Source of the DNA: Chryseobacterium camelliae
GTDB lineage: Bacteria > Bacteroidota > Bacteroidia > Flavobacteriales > Weeksellaceae
Direction of reading: 5' to 3'
Length of the DNA stretch: 64,000 nt
Assembly (NCBI RefSeq): GCF_027920545.1
Contig: NZ_CP115859.1
Span: 930,001-994,000, forward strand
Positions 10,401 to 19,364 of the stretch are shown piece by piece. Each line of letters starts with the position of its first letter. Within the stretch, counting starts at the first letter, position 1. A model generated the notes under the pieces. That model was not told the DNA's origin, made no database searches, and saw only the letters and a program-made list of their open reading frames with translations. Both the position numbers and the translations under genes were made by a program.

Positions 10401-11340
10401 AACTCCTGTTTTAAACTATACAGAAGAAGGAAGTGCGATCGTAAAAGCTTCGGGAATGGCTGTAAATGGTGTATTTACCATCGAATTCTATGTTCCGAAG
10501 GACATTAACTACGCAGTAGGTGAAGGAAGATTATTGGGTTATGCAGACAATAAAGCAACCGATGTATTCAACAATCAGGCAGTACAGGTAGGAGACATCA
10601 ACCCTAACGGAATCAACGATAGTGAGCCGCCAAAAGTAAAATTATACATGAACAATACCAACTTTGCAGATGGCGGTATTACAGACCAAAATCCTATGTT
10701 GCTTGCCTGTGTTACGGATGATACAGGAATTAATTCTACAGGTTCTGGTATTGGTCACGATATTACCGTATATTTAGACGGTCAAATTATCAATACCATT
10801 GTATTAAATGATTTCTATTCTTCGGGAGAAGGAAACGGGTGTTTAAGTCCGAGTTTGGCAGATTATCAAAAAGGAAATGTATCTTATCCTTTCAGAAATC
10901 TGGCGATAGGGCAACATCAATTAACATTTAAAGTTTGGGATATAAACAATAATTCGACAACTGCTACGTTAAATTTTGAAGTTAAGGATGAAGCCGATCA
11001 GCATTTAATAATCAACCGACCGTTAAACTGGCCGAATCCTTTTACCAATAAAACGTACGTTCAATTTGAGCATAATTGTGATGATATTTTAGATGTAAAT
11101 GTTCAAATTTATACCATAACAGGGAAATTAGTAAGAACTTTATCCCAGGCAGTTGTTGCAGAACCCTTCTTACAGGGCTTTAGAACACCTCGCCAGGCAA
11201 TAGAATGGGACGGAAAAGACGATTTTGGCGATACAGTAGCAAAAGGTACGTATATTTTTAAGATATTTGCAAAAAGCCAAAATCAAGAAAAATGTAAAGG
11301 AAGTGCTACAGCTGTAGAAAAAATGGTACTTTTGAAATAA
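7444..11340 (+). CDS. porU: type IX secretion sortase PorU
   Basis: PorU is the cell-surface cysteine peptidase that removes C-terminal T9SS signals from cargo and transfers many of them to A-LPS. The 1298-residue protein has a signal peptide (residues 1-19, ending VWAQ), a long beta-rich N-terminal region and a gingipain-like C25 domain. That domain holds the catalytic pair in YFGHGG (His789) and TITCEF (Cys827). The tail starts NWPNPFTNKTYVQFEH and ends GTYIFKIFAKS...KMVLLK, itself a T9SS-type C-terminal domain. Length matches flavobacterial PorU. It is followed by porV after 61 bp. Confidence 0.95.
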   Translation: MKQKVSILFLFAFVSSVWAQKTSIEWNGSKIQDFGETKLNLPNFKNEGFSFSQNNIFISTKQKIGERDLKVSKLNWETVSNKELYEISKDLLPNYDIADISYYYSEGERYASISVGLFKKVNGKVLRLSSFDVNETTISAKNVASKVGTTANPLATGTFYKIKVDKSGIFKITSQFLKDNGINPGSVNPKNFRIYGNGGIMLPEYNQDVKYSALQENAIQVVGEDDGVWNDNDYAIFYAQGPNGYNLYDPANGNGFKRHETRNNRSNNVKNIYEDYSYYFINFDKGAGKRVQPVDANLPMTPLVTRYDNYQVVNNDQKNLLKVGRIWTEDAPFTSDKTVTFTTNSPIQGGDVVQYKTQVIGFKSQQNSVEFNINNQNPTTGSVPANSPSYAYDYFPLKYEGTINNLQGNQISLTYKPNISVNPNGAFYFDYLEVQYKENLSFNGSQMNFRDFSIVSGSNTSYGFSINNASNIEQVWDVTDITNANRRVNKATGSASFNFGYVASDLNFNNEFVAFRADAAFSPQFVERIGNQNLSGLQNVDYLIITTPEMMGQAQRLASYHQTKNSFNVQIVDISKIYNEFGSGSRDLTAIRDFVTKLNTPSGSLKYVFILGDASFDYKNRISNNSNVVPSYQSEDSQDFISSFVTDDYIVMTSPQPASNTFIYNNLPDLPVGRIPAANVTEATNMMDKTLAYYNSLSGQSTPFGEWKMKLDFVVDDDNDGGVPFHTVMNNTLVNTFETGTVLKEYNVRKLYLDAFQAQSTAGGQRFPQVNQAISNDIGNSLYLFYFGHGGINGWAQERVLTSDEIQNANNFSNVYSRFPFVSTITCEFTLWDEPGTFSAGEQFIKLKQGGAAAMITSSRAVGVDYGIQFTNLYTQEMFKLTNDDFISVGNAHLNAKKLKPGDSNHLKVNFLGDPAMKLSRPQRLLVVDNIETPVPGLIRGLDFVKIKGHINNPNGTPNTNFNGRVVINIFDKRLNKSTLNNDGGLTPVLNYTEEGSAIVKASGMAVNGVFTIEFYVPKDINYAVGEGRLLGYADNKATDVFNNQAVQVGDINPNGINDSEPPKVKLYMNNTNFADGGITDQNPMLLACVTDDTGINSTGSGIGHDITVYLDGQIINTIVLNDFYSSGEGNGCLSPSLADYQKGNVSYPFRNLAIGQHQLTFKVWDINNNSTTATLNFEVKDEADQHLIINRPLNWPNPFTNKTYVQFEHNCDDILDVNVQIYTITGKLVRTLSQAVVAEPFLQGFRTPRQAIEWDGKDDFGDTVAKGTYIFKIFAKSQNQEKCKGSATAVEKMVLLK

Positions 11341-11401
11341 TTTTGAGAGAACAAAAACAATAATATTAATAAAAAACTGATAATATATTAAAAGACAACA
11401 T

Positions 11402-12565
11402 ATGAATTTAACTACTAAACTGCTATTAGGGATTGGTTTAAGTGCTGGTTTTTTAGGCTATTCACAAGACCTGAGTAAGGTGAATCCGGTTTTAACAGGG
11501 GCACCTTTTCTAAGAATTGCACCAGACGCAAGAGCCGGAGGTATGGGAGATCAAGGGGTTGCTACCTCTCCTGACGCATTTTCTCAATTTTGGAATGCCG
11601 CAAAATATCCTTTTAGCAGAACAAGTTCTTCCTTTGGTATAAACTATACTCCATATATGGGAAAACTTACTAATGATGTTTTCCTTCTTTATGCAGCTTT
11701 TCACAAATTTTTAGGACAAGAAGAAAGATCAACTATCTCTGCGAGTATTTATTATTTCAATATGGGAGAGGTTGACCTTACATCTTTCGTAGATAATCAA
11801 GTACAATCTAATGGAGTTTCAAAACCTAACGAATTCTCTATTGACGTAGCTTATGGTTTGAAACTTTCTGATTCTTTCTCAGGAGCTGTTACCGGTAGAT
11901 TTATCCGTTCAGACTTAGCCGGAGGATTCAACACTGATACAACATTAAAACCTGCCAACTCTTTTGCTGTAGATGTTTCTGCATACTATACATCTCCTAA
12001 ATTTTCAAGTTTTGGAGGTATGGACGGTAAAGTGAATGGAGGTTTTGCTATTCAAAATTTAGGTCCTAAATTAGACTATACCGGTAATGAAGAATCAAGA
12101 TCTTATCTTCCAACAATGGCAAGATTAGGGTTTGGTTACGACATGTACCTTGATGATATGAATAAAGTGGGTCTTAGCGTGGAAGGTTCAAAAATCTTGG
12201 TTCCGGGTTCTGAGTTTGTAGGGATGGATCCGAATACAAGACAGCCTATCTATGAGGTTCCAAACGTAGGAGTAATGGCCGGAATCGGAAAATCATTCAA
12301 AAACAAAAACTCTATTATGTATAGCGGTGCATTAGAATATTCTTATGACAACGCTTTTGCAGTAAGAACAGGTTATTTCCATGAAAGCGAAGAGCAAGGA
12401 GCAAGACAATATGCTACTGCGGGTATCGGATTAAAATACCGTTCTTTCGGGCTTGACGTTTCTTACTTAATCAATATGTCTAAAATTAATACAGCATTGG
12501 ACAACACTCTTCGTTTCGGATTAACTTGGAACATTGGAGACGAAACATCTAATGTGGATTATTAA
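11402..12565 (+). CDS. porV: T9SS outer-membrane protein PorV (LptO)
   Basis: PorV is an outer-membrane barrel that shuttles cargo from the T9SS translocon and presents it to PorU. The 387-residue protein has a signal peptide ending near YSQ, then the family opening PFLRIAPDARAGGMGDQGVATSPDAFSQFWNAAKYPF. The repeated beta-strands end in LRFGLTWNIG. It lies directly after porU in the same direction, as in other Flavobacteriia, and is closed by a hairpin at 12587-12616. Confidence 0.95.
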   Translation: MNLTTKLLLGIGLSAGFLGYSQDLSKVNPVLTGAPFLRIAPDARAGGMGDQGVATSPDAFSQFWNAAKYPFSRTSSSFGINYTPYMGKLTNDVFLLYAAFHKFLGQEERSTISASIYYFNMGEVDLTSFVDNQVQSNGVSKPNEFSIDVAYGLKLSDSFSGAVTGRFIRSDLAGGFNTDTTLKPANSFAVDVSAYYTSPKFSSFGGMDGKVNGGFAIQNLGPKLDYTGNEESRSYLPTMARLGFGYDMYLDDMNKVGLSVEGSKILVPGSEFVGMDPNTRQPIYEVPNVGVMAGIGKSFKNKNSIMYSGALEYSYDNAFAVRTGYFHESEEQGARQYATAGIGLKYRSFGLDVSYLINMSKINTALDNTLRFGLTWNIGDETSNVDY

Positions 12566-12586
12566 ATAAACATACTATAAAAGTCT

Positions 12587-12616
12587 AAAAAAGTCTCATT
12601 TTTATGAGGCTTTTTT
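12587..12616 (+). terminator. terminator after porV
   Basis: A 13-bp A/T-flanked stem (12587-12599 with 12604-12616, one T-G pair) ending in T6. It lies just ahead of the FUSC promoter. Confidence 0.8.
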
Positions 12617-12629
12617 GTTTTTCAATAAT

Positions 12630-12637
12630 TATTTTTG
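12630..12637 (+). promoter_or_regulatory. -7 box abutting the FUSC start codon
   Basis: TATTTTTG, with only 4 nt between its last G and the ATG at 12642. This suggests an almost leaderless mRNA. Confidence 0.5.
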
Positions 12638-12641
12638 TAGT

Positions 12642-14924
12642 ATGAACTATTCATCGGAGCTCAAAAAATTTGTCACCAGCCAATATGTGTATTCTGCAAT
12701 CAGAATTACGCTGGCGACTGTTTTACCATGTTTAGTTCTTGCCCATTTCGGCATTTTAAAAGAATATTTCTTATTTCCCCTGGGAACAAGTTTTGTGGCC
12801 TTAACCGATCAGCCGGGCCCTTTTATCCGTAGAAGAAATGCTTTGGCGTTTGCCATTATCTGCTTTATTTTCGTTGCCCTCATCGCCAGCTTGGTCATGA
12901 AAATTAAAGTCCTTGTTTTCGCAGAAATCATTGTCTTTGGAATATTTTTCTCTTTAATTGGAGTTTACGGACAAAGATTAGCGGCAGTAGGTTCACTTTC
13001 CCTGGTTGTACTCGCTATTTTTATTGACGGACATCTTACAGGAACCGATATTCTTAAAAGCTTACTGATTTTCGCTTCAGGCTGTATCTGGTTTTTATTA
13101 ATATTTTTAATTGTAACGACCATTCAGCCATATAAACTGGCTAGCCAGATGATTGGAGAAAACTATCTTCAGTTAGCCGAATTCCTAAAGATAAAAGCCA
13201 ATTATTATCAAAAAAATCCGGATTTTAATAAATTGGCTACTCAGGTTATTGCCAAACAGATTGAGATCAAAAATCTGCAGGAAGAAACCCGTGAAACCGT
13301 ATTCAAAACCAGAACGATTGTCAACGAATCTACCACAACCAGCCGTTTGCTGATGTTGATGTTCCTGAACTCTATGGATCTTCATGAAAAACTTATGACT
13401 TCCGAAAGCGATTATCAAAAGCTGCAGCAGAGTTTTGATGACAGTATGATTTTGGTCAATATTCATGATTATCTTAATCTGCTTGCCGAAGAAATTACCA
13501 ATATCGGGATCGCTCTTCAGATTGGAACCCGAGCAAAGCCTATGTTTGATCTGGAGCTTGAATTAAAAAAATTAAATCATCTTTATTTTGACCTGAGAAA
13601 CGAACGGATATCCCCTGATAATTTTGAAAATTTCATGATCCTGCGCCAAATTTTAATGCGCATCAATGAAATCACTAAAGAAATCAACGAAATATATAAA
13701 GTCTTTTCTCAAAACGTAAAATTGGCAAAAAGTCTTTCCACGGGATTAGACCTTAGAAAATTTATGCCGAATGAAGAAAAGCTTAATATTAAAGTTTTAA
13801 AAAATAATATTTCCTTTTCCTCACTCCATTTTCGTCATGCTTTAAGAATTACGATTGCCCTCCTATTGGGCTATTCTTTCTCGCTGTTTCAGTTCTTGGG
13901 AATTGGTCATACCTATTGGATTTTAATTACCATTGTTGCGATTCTGAAGCCCGCCTACTCCATCACCAAACAAAGAAACCTGCTTCGTTTGTACGGAACG
14001 ATTGCAGGAGCTGTAATTGCTTATGGAATCCTGCAATATGTACACATTAATCAGGTTTTGTTTACGATTCTCCTGCTAAGTATGGTGATGTGCTTTAGCT
14101 TTTTGAAAGGAAGATATTTTTGGGCAGTTTTATTTATGACAATTTATGTTTTCCTGAGCTTTAACTTTTTAAGTCCCGGAAATGTAGACGTTATTTTTAA
14201 AGACAGAATTGTAGATACGATCGTTGCCGGTGTTATCGCTTCCCTGGTTTCTTATATTGTTCTTCCGGTTTGGGAACATACCCAGAATCTGGAATTAATG
14301 AAAAAATCTGCACACTGCAATTTTCTTTACTTTCAAAGCGTAATTTCTAAATTTTTAGAAGAAGATTTTGATATTGAGGATTATAAAGTGAAACGTAAAA
14401 ATGCAATCATTTCATTAGCCAATCTTTCCGACAGTTTCCAGAGAATGATCTCCGAGCCTAAAAACCAGCAGAAAAAGCTGGAAGTGGTTCATCAGTTTGT
14501 GGCGACTTCACATCTGATTACGGCTTACACCGCTTCCCTTTCCCAATATGTAAAAAATGATGAAAAATACCCGGAAATAGATTCTGAAGGATGGGGTAAA
14601 AAAATAGAAGCAGAGCTTCAGCAGATATCCAATCTTTTGAATGGAGATAAAATCAGCGAATCTTTAAAGATGGAAAGCCGTATTGAACCGGAAGATTCTT
14701 CTTTCGACGATTTAATCCTAAAAAGAAAAACCGAACTGGCAGATCATGAGGCTAAAAATTACAGGGATCCCAACAAAATCTCGCACTTAACTGAGCTGAA
14801 AAACGTTCACGATATTTTAGAGCTGATCTATGATGTCGCGAAAGAACAACGAAAAGTGATTGAAAACTACAGAAATGAATCGAAAAATGAGACCGCTTCT
14901 GAAGCTATTCCTCAACAATCGTAA
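12642..14924 (+). CDS. FUSC family inner-membrane protein (YccS-like)
   Basis: A 760-residue membrane protein with two hydrophobic halves (approximately residues 15-165 and 405-550), each a cluster of membrane helices, and a helical soluble region after each. This is the architecture of fusaric-acid-resistance/aromatic-efflux (FUSC, YccS/YhfK) proteins. The ATG at 12642 is chosen; a 9-codon longer TTG frame overlaps the promoter box. Transported substrate is unknown. The last 20 bp overlap the convergent phosphopantetheinyl transferase gene. Confidence 0.85.
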   Translation: MNYSSELKKFVTSQYVYSAIRITLATVLPCLVLAHFGILKEYFLFPLGTSFVALTDQPGPFIRRRNALAFAIICFIFVALIASLVMKIKVLVFAEIIVFGIFFSLIGVYGQRLAAVGSLSLVVLAIFIDGHLTGTDILKSLLIFASGCIWFLLIFLIVTTIQPYKLASQMIGENYLQLAEFLKIKANYYQKNPDFNKLATQVIAKQIEIKNLQEETRETVFKTRTIVNESTTTSRLLMLMFLNSMDLHEKLMTSESDYQKLQQSFDDSMILVNIHDYLNLLAEEITNIGIALQIGTRAKPMFDLELELKKLNHLYFDLRNERISPDNFENFMILRQILMRINEITKEINEIYKVFSQNVKLAKSLSTGLDLRKFMPNEEKLNIKVLKNNISFSSLHFRHALRITIALLLGYSFSLFQFLGIGHTYWILITIVAILKPAYSITKQRNLLRLYGTIAGAVIAYGILQYVHINQVLFTILLLSMVMCFSFLKGRYFWAVLFMTIYVFLSFNFLSPGNVDVIFKDRIVDTIVAGVIASLVSYIVLPVWEHTQNLELMKKSAHCNFLYFQSVISKFLEEDFDIEDYKVKRKNAIISLANLSDSFQRMISEPKNQQKKLEVVHQFVATSHLITAYTASLSQYVKNDEKYPEIDSEGWGKKIEAELQQISNLLNGDKISESLKMESRIEPEDSSFDDLILKRKTELADHEAKNYRDPNKISHLTELKNVHDILELIYDVAKEQRKVIENYRNESKNETASEAIPQQS

Positions 14925-15519
14925 AGCAATACTCATCAAAAAATTCTACCCGGGCTTTTAGCTCGTCAGAAATTTGATCATCATGCACCCTGCATTGTAT
15001 GTGATGAAGATGTTTTAATTCAAAAGGCCTTACTTCATAATGTTTTTTTAACGACCAGTGTTTGGAATGGTGAATTTTGTACATGCTTTCCTTCACACTC
15101 CAGATGATTGTATAAAAAACAACTTCCGTATCAAAAGGGATAAAACCTCTTTCGTTTTCGTACGTGAATTTATCGATAACCCTTAAAATTTTAGGATTAA
15201 ATTTTTCAATATCGATCCCGATTTTATTTTTTGAAATGGCAATCGCAGCAAAAGGGAAAGAATGGGTAATGGAAATTTCTGCATCTTTCGGGGAAAGAAA
15301 AGGCTCTCTGTCTTTATACAAGATTTTAGAATTGGGCTTCAAACCTTTCAACAGTTTTCTCACCATTAATACCTCCAACAATTTTTTCGGATGATAATCT
15401 TTTACCTTTTCAGCATTTTCGGGCTCTAAAAGCTCATTTAAATTCAATTCTTCGTTTTCATCATATTTCCAAACAAGAATTGTAGCAGTGTCATCAGAAA
15501 AATCGCGATAAAGAGGCAT
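14905..15519 (-). CDS. 4'-phosphopantetheinyl transferase superfamily protein
   Basis: This enzyme type moves phosphopantetheine from CoA to a serine of carrier proteins. The 204-residue protein carries both family signatures: GIDIEK (101-106), with the metal-binding Asp and Glu, and WSVKESMYK (140-148). An SITHS motif (83-87) precedes them. It resembles Sfp/EntD-type enzymes rather than the shorter AcpS. No carrier-protein or synthase cluster lies next to it, so the target is not evident. Its 3' end overlaps the FUSC gene by 20 bp. Confidence 0.88.
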   Translation of the reverse strand: MPLYRDFSDDTATILVWKYDENEELNLNELLEPENAEKVKDYHPKKLLEVLMVRKLLKGLKPNSKILYKDREPFLSPKDAEISITHSFPFAAIAISKNKIGIDIEKFNPKILRVIDKFTYENERGFIPFDTEVVFYTIIWSVKESMYKIHHSKHWSLKKHYEVRPFELKHLHHIQCRVHDDQISDELKARVEFFDEYCFTIVEE

Positions 15520-15562
15520 TCTTTTTTTCGATAAAAATAATGAAAAGAAATTATATCAAATC

Positions 15563-15683
15563 GGAAGATGGAAACGAGAGAACTGAAACGACTTAAAAAT
15601 CATGTTAAGGTCATTTATAATTTAAATAACATCCTTCATTCAACATCCAGTATTACTTCTTTTTAATATTTTTTCCATCTTCC
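15563..15683. repeat. inverted pair GGAAGATGGAA / TTCCATCTTCC
   Basis: An 11-bp perfect inverted repeat (15563-15573 and 15673-15683) separated by 99 bp of AT-rich sequence. It lies between the phosphopantetheinyl transferase and ahcY, and resembles decayed intergenic repeats elsewhere in the window. Confidence 0.5.
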
Positions 15684-15716
15684 AACAAGCCGTTTTTATA
15701 TCTAAATTATATGTTG

Positions 15717-15724
15717 TAATTTTG
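15717..15724 (+). promoter_or_regulatory. -7 box for ahcY
   Basis: TAATTTTG, 39 nt before the ATG at 15764. Because the longer in-frame start at 15722 lies inside this box, the downstream ATG is the likely start. Confidence 0.5.
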
Positions 15725-15763
15725 CAATTCGTTATAAACCGAATTAAAAATTATTCATCAGAT

Positions 15764-17077
15764 ATGAGTACTACAACACAATACATTCCTTATAAAGTAA
15801 AGGATATTTCCCTGGCAGAATGGGGAAGAAAAGAAATTACCCTTGCAGAAGCTGAAATGCCTGGTTTGATGGCTATTCGTGAAGAATACGGACCGTCTCA
15901 ACCTCTAAAAGGAGCAAGAATTGCAGGATGTCTTCACATGACGATCCAGACTGCAGTTTTAATCGAAACTTTGGTTGCTCTTGGAGCTGAAGTTACTTGG
16001 TCTTCTTGTAATATCTTCTCTACTCAGGATCACGCTGCTGCTGCTATTGCTGCTGCAGGAATTCCTGTTTATGCATGGAAAGGTCTTAATGAAGAAGAAT
16101 TCGACTGGTGTATTGAACAGACTTTATTCTTTGGTGAAGACAGAAAACCATTGAATATGATCTTGGATGACGGTGGAGATTTAACAAACATGGTTTTTGA
16201 TAAATACCCTGAATTCACAAAAGATATCAAAGGTCTTTCCGAAGAAACGACAACCGGAGTTCACAGATTGTACGAAAGAATGAAAAACGGAACGTTGGTA
16301 ATGCCTGCGATCAACGTAAACGATTCTGTAACTAAATCTAAATTCGACAACAAATACGGATGTAAAGAATCTGCAGTAGATGCTGTAAGAAGAGCTACAG
16401 ACGTAATGTTGGCTGGAAAAAGAGTGGTAGTTTGCGGATACGGAGACGTAGGTAAAGGTACTGCTGCTTCTTTCAGAGGAGCGGGTTCTATCGTTACGGT
16501 AACCGAAATCGATCCAATTTGTGCTTTACAGGCTGCAATGGACGGTTATGAAGTAAAAAGATTAGATACTGTAGTTGATAATGCAGATATCATCATTACT
16601 ACAACGGGTAACTTTAACATTGTAAGAGGAGAGCATTTCCTTAAAATGAAAGATAAAGCTATTGTTTGTAACATCGGTCACTTCGATAACGAAATCGATA
16701 TGGCTTGGTTGAACCAAAACTACGGTTCTACAAAATCTGAAGTTAAACCTCAAGTAGACATTTATACTATTGAAGGTAAAGAAGTAATCATTCTAGCTGA
16801 AGGTAGATTGGTAAACTTAGGATGTGCTACAGGTCACCCAAGTTTCGTAATGTCAAACTCTTTCTCTAACCAGACTCTGGCTCAGATCGAGCTTTGGAAC
16901 AACGCTGCTGCTTACAAGAACGAAGTGTATATGTTACCTAAACATTTGGATGAAAAAGTAGCTGCCCTTCACCTTAAGAAATTAAGTGTAGAATTGGAAA
17001 CTCTTTCTCCGGAACAGGCTGAGTATATCGGTGTAAATGTGAAAGGACCATTCAAACCTGAATATTACAGATACTAA
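15764..17077 (+). CDS. ahcY: adenosylhomocysteinase
   Basis: AhcY reversibly splits S-adenosylhomocysteine into adenosine and homocysteine, removing the product inhibitor of methyltransferases. The 437-residue enzyme has the substrate-domain motifs [22 protein letters not shown] and [16 protein letters not shown], the NAD-binding loop [15 protein letters not shown] and [11 protein letters not shown]. It ends with KPEYYRY, the usual C-terminal Lys-Tyr-Arg-Tyr type tail. It stands alone with its own promoter and terminator. Identification is firm. Confidence 0.98.
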   Translation: MSTTTQYIPYKVKDISLAEWGRKEITLAEAEMPGLMAIREEYGPSQPLKGARIAGCLHMTIQTAVLIETLVALGAEVTWSSCNIFSTQDHAAAAIAAAGIPVYAWKGLNEEEFDWCIEQTLFFGEDRKPLNMILDDGGDLTNMVFDKYPEFTKDIKGLSEETTTGVHRLYERMKNGTLVMPAINVNDSVTKSKFDNKYGCKESAVDAVRRATDVMLAGKRVVVCGYGDVGKGTAASFRGAGSIVTVTEIDPICALQAAMDGYEVKRLDTVVDNADIIITTTGNFNIVRGEHFLKMKDKAIVCNIGHFDNEIDMAWLNQNYGSTKSEVKPQVDIYTIEGKEVIILAEGRLVNLGCATGHPSFVMSNSFSNQTLAQIELWNNAAAYKNEVYMLPKHLDEKVAALHLKKLSVELETLSPEQAEYIGVNVKGPFKPEYYRY

Positions 17078-17105
17078 TATTTTTAATCTTAGTTATAAAA
17101 TAAAG

Positions 17106-17132
17106 GCTCTTCATTTTTTGAAGAGCTTTTTT
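17106..17132 (+). terminator. terminator after ahcY
   Basis: An 8-bp stem GCTCTTCA/TGAAGAGC (17106-17113, 17119-17126), followed by T6. Confidence 0.85.
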
Positions 17133-17174
17133 ATTGTTCAAGATTTAAATAAGAAATATTTATTAAAAAAATAA

Positions 17175-17182
17175 TATATTTG
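17175..17182 (+). promoter_or_regulatory. -7 box for YiaA-like gene
   Basis: TATATTTG, 29 nt before the TTG start at 17212. Confidence 0.45.
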
Positions 17183-17211
17183 GTTCCACTAAAAAGAAAA
17201 CATAAAATTTA

Positions 17212-17604
17212 TTGAAAAAACAAGGAGTATCGAATGCATTTGTTGCAGCATCGTGGATCGCTTTAGGAGCAGGAATGATTGGTTTTATCGTAGGTCTAGC
17301 AAGAGCTGAAATGCAACTTAATGAAAAAGGGTATTATTTTACCATTCTACTATACGGTCTATTTGCCGTAGTTTCCTTACAGAAAGCTGTTCGCGACAGA
17401 TTAGAAAACATTAAAGTAACCGATATTTACTACGGTATCTGCTGGTTCGCTACTTTATCCTCTATTGTTTTGCTGGCCATCGGACTATGGAATGCCACTA
17501 TCCTACCAAGCGAAAAGGGTTTCTATGGATTTGCTTTTTTACTGGCTCTTTTTGGAGCAATTGCCGTCCAGAAAAATACAAGAGATAATATGGCTCAGGA
17601 ATAA
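17212..17604 (+). CDS. YiaA/YiaB-like inner-membrane protein
   Basis: A 130-residue membrane protein with four hydrophobic segments arranged as two similar halves (around residues 8-28, 40-55, 72-92 and 103-118). The repeated pattern GFIVGLARAEMQLNEKGYYFTILLYGLFAVVSLQK / ATILPSEKGFYGFAFLLALFGAIAVQK is typical of the YiaA/YiaB domain. Function is unknown. The start is TTG; no ATG gives the first helix. It is flanked by its own promoter and terminator. Confidence 0.8.
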   Translation: MKKQGVSNAFVAASWIALGAGMIGFIVGLARAEMQLNEKGYYFTILLYGLFAVVSLQKAVRDRLENIKVTDIYYGICWFATLSSIVLLAIGLWNATILPSEKGFYGFAFLLALFGAIAVQKNTRDNMAQE

Positions 17605-17609
17605 AACAA

Positions 17610-17636
17610 AACTCTCCAAGATTTGGAGAGTTTTTT
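17610..17636 (+). terminator. terminator after YiaA-like gene
   Basis: A perfect 10-bp stem (17610-17619 with 17623-17632), a 3-nt loop, then T6. Confidence 0.9.
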
Positions 17637-17751
17637 ATTTTATGGAACTTAAATTATCAATTCAAAAAGACAATATCTATTTTTATAGCACAAAATTTAA
17701 AAATTTGCCAATTTTATTATTTTGAGTATCTTTATTTCACAAAATATTGAT

Positions 17752-19314
17752 ATGTTTAAAAAACTTCTACCTTTTATTCTTTTTACCTTTTTATTTCAGA
17801 TAAGTAAAGCTCAGAATGAGTTTATCACGATCTGGAAACCCAATATGAGTACCGTTCAACTTGTCAATCCCCTTCTTCCGGTTGCAGGCCAAAATCAAAT
17901 ATGGTTTCCCGGAATTGGAGATAATTATACCATCAGCTGGGAAGAAGTAGGCTATCCTCAACATACGGGAATCCTTACCAATGTAACCTCTACCGACCGT
18001 ATTCTCATCGACTTTGGAACACCGCTGAATCCTTCTCTCACCAATGCAACATTCAAGGTAAAAGCATCTAATGGGAACGGAGTTTTCAAACAGATTAAAT
18101 TTGCCAATACTACTGTAACTTCAACAGTCATTATAGATTATATAGGTATACAAACTTTGGGAAGCGCAGACAAAATTGTAGAAATTGCACAATGGGGAAA
18201 CATTCATTGGCAATCTATGAACAGTGCCTTTGCCCAATGTATGTATATGCAGCTTACCGCCACCGATGCTCCCGATCTTTCCGGAGTTCAGGACGCTTCC
18301 ATCATGTTTCATAATGCCTATAATTTTGCAGGAAATCCAAGCATGGCAACCTGGAATACTTCAAACATTCAGAATTTCAAATATATGTTCGGATATCTTA
18401 ATCCACCCCTAGGATATGTATTGAATGATATCTTTAATCCTCCCATCGGGAATTGGAACATGTCTTCAGCACAGGATATCAGCTATATGTTTATGAGAAG
18501 AAAAATGTTTAATCAAAACTTAAACAGCTGGAATACCTCCAACGTAACCAATATGTCTTATACTTTTGCAGAATGTATGGCATTCAACCAGCCTCTCAAC
18601 AACTGGGATACTTCCAGTGTAACCAATATGACTTTCATGCTGCATTTTCTTCCCAATTTTAATCAGCCTCTCGATCAGTGGAATACCTCCAATGTCACCA
18701 ATATGAGTCATCTTTTCCATGGATGCGTTTCATTTAACCAGCCTATCAATAGCTGGGATACCAGCAAAGTAACGGATACCAATACGATGTTTTCAGGCAC
18801 AGTCGGTTTTGATCAAACCTTACAAGACTGGGATTTGAATGCACTTATTTCTGCTTACAATATGTTTTTAAACTCGGGGCTCAAGTGTGCGAACTATAGT
18901 TATATTTTAACAGGATGGGCTGATAATCCGGTAACCGCCAACAATATTTATTTAGGGTCTGTTTCACCTTTAAAATATTCAACCGCAATTACCTCTAAAA
19001 GAAATATTTTGCTTGGAAAAGGCTGGACCATCACAGGAGATACAGCAATAGAATGCGAAATACTTGGCTTGCACGATACCCATTTGGAAAATAATAAAGC
19101 TGAGATTTATCCAAACCCGGCAGAAAACATTATTCATCTGAAAAATATTTTTAATGCAAAGAATTATATTATCTCAGACGTAAGCGGAAGAATCATTGTG
19201 AAAGACATTCTGTCAAGTGATTTCATCAGTGTTCAAAATCTTGTGCCGGGGAACTATGTTTTAAGCATAACAGCCAACGACAAAATACATACTTTTAAAT
19301 TCATTAAAAAGTAA
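17752..19314 (+). CDS. BspA/DUF285-repeat surface protein with T9SS C-terminal signal
   Basis: A 520-residue secreted protein. The ATG at 17752 begins a clear signal peptide (residues 1-20, ending SKAQ). At about residues 200-350 are six tandem repeats of the form W(N/D)TS(N/S)VTNM.xMF, the BspA-like leucine-rich type also called DUF285 and best known from surface lipoproteins. The last ~80 residues form a T9SS sorting domain: EIYPNPAENIIHL, then SGRI, LVPGNYVLSI and a terminal FKFIKK. It should be exported by T9SS and processed by PorU. Ligand or adhesion role is unknown. It is monocistronic. Confidence 0.88.
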   Translation: MFKKLLPFILFTFLFQISKAQNEFITIWKPNMSTVQLVNPLLPVAGQNQIWFPGIGDNYTISWEEVGYPQHTGILTNVTSTDRILIDFGTPLNPSLTNATFKVKASNGNGVFKQIKFANTTVTSTVIIDYIGIQTLGSADKIVEIAQWGNIHWQSMNSAFAQCMYMQLTATDAPDLSGVQDASIMFHNAYNFAGNPSMATWNTSNIQNFKYMFGYLNPPLGYVLNDIFNPPIGNWNMSSAQDISYMFMRRKMFNQNLNSWNTSNVTNMSYTFAECMAFNQPLNNWDTSSVTNMTFMLHFLPNFNQPLDQWNTSNVTNMSHLFHGCVSFNQPINSWDTSKVTDTNTMFSGTVGFDQTLQDWDLNALISAYNMFLNSGLKCANYSYILTGWADNPVTANNIYLGSVSPLKYSTAITSKRNILLGKGWTITGDTAIECEILGLHDTHLENNKAEIYPNPAENIIHLKNIFNAKNYIISDVSGRIIVKDILSSDFISVQNLVPGNYVLSITANDKIHTFKFIKK

Positions 19315-19320
19315 CAGAAA

Positions 19321-19343
19321 AGCCTCATCGTAATGATGAGGCT
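19321..19343. terminator. hairpin between convergent T9SS cargo gene and purE
   Basis: A 9-bp stem AGCCTCATC/GATGAGGCT (19321-19329, 19335-19343). Read on minus it is followed by TTTT, so it may chiefly end purE transcripts. Confidence 0.7.
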
Positions 19344-19364
19344 CACTTTTAATAAGATTAATAA

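Noticed and set aside
18520..18720. 66-codon repetitive minus-strand frame
   Set aside because: Its internal repeats merely mirror the DUF285 repeats of the BspA-like gene.
18352..18800. DNA-level tandem repeats considered as a repeat array
   Set aside because: They are the protein repeats of the BspA-like cargo with diverged codons, not a CRISPR or satellite array.
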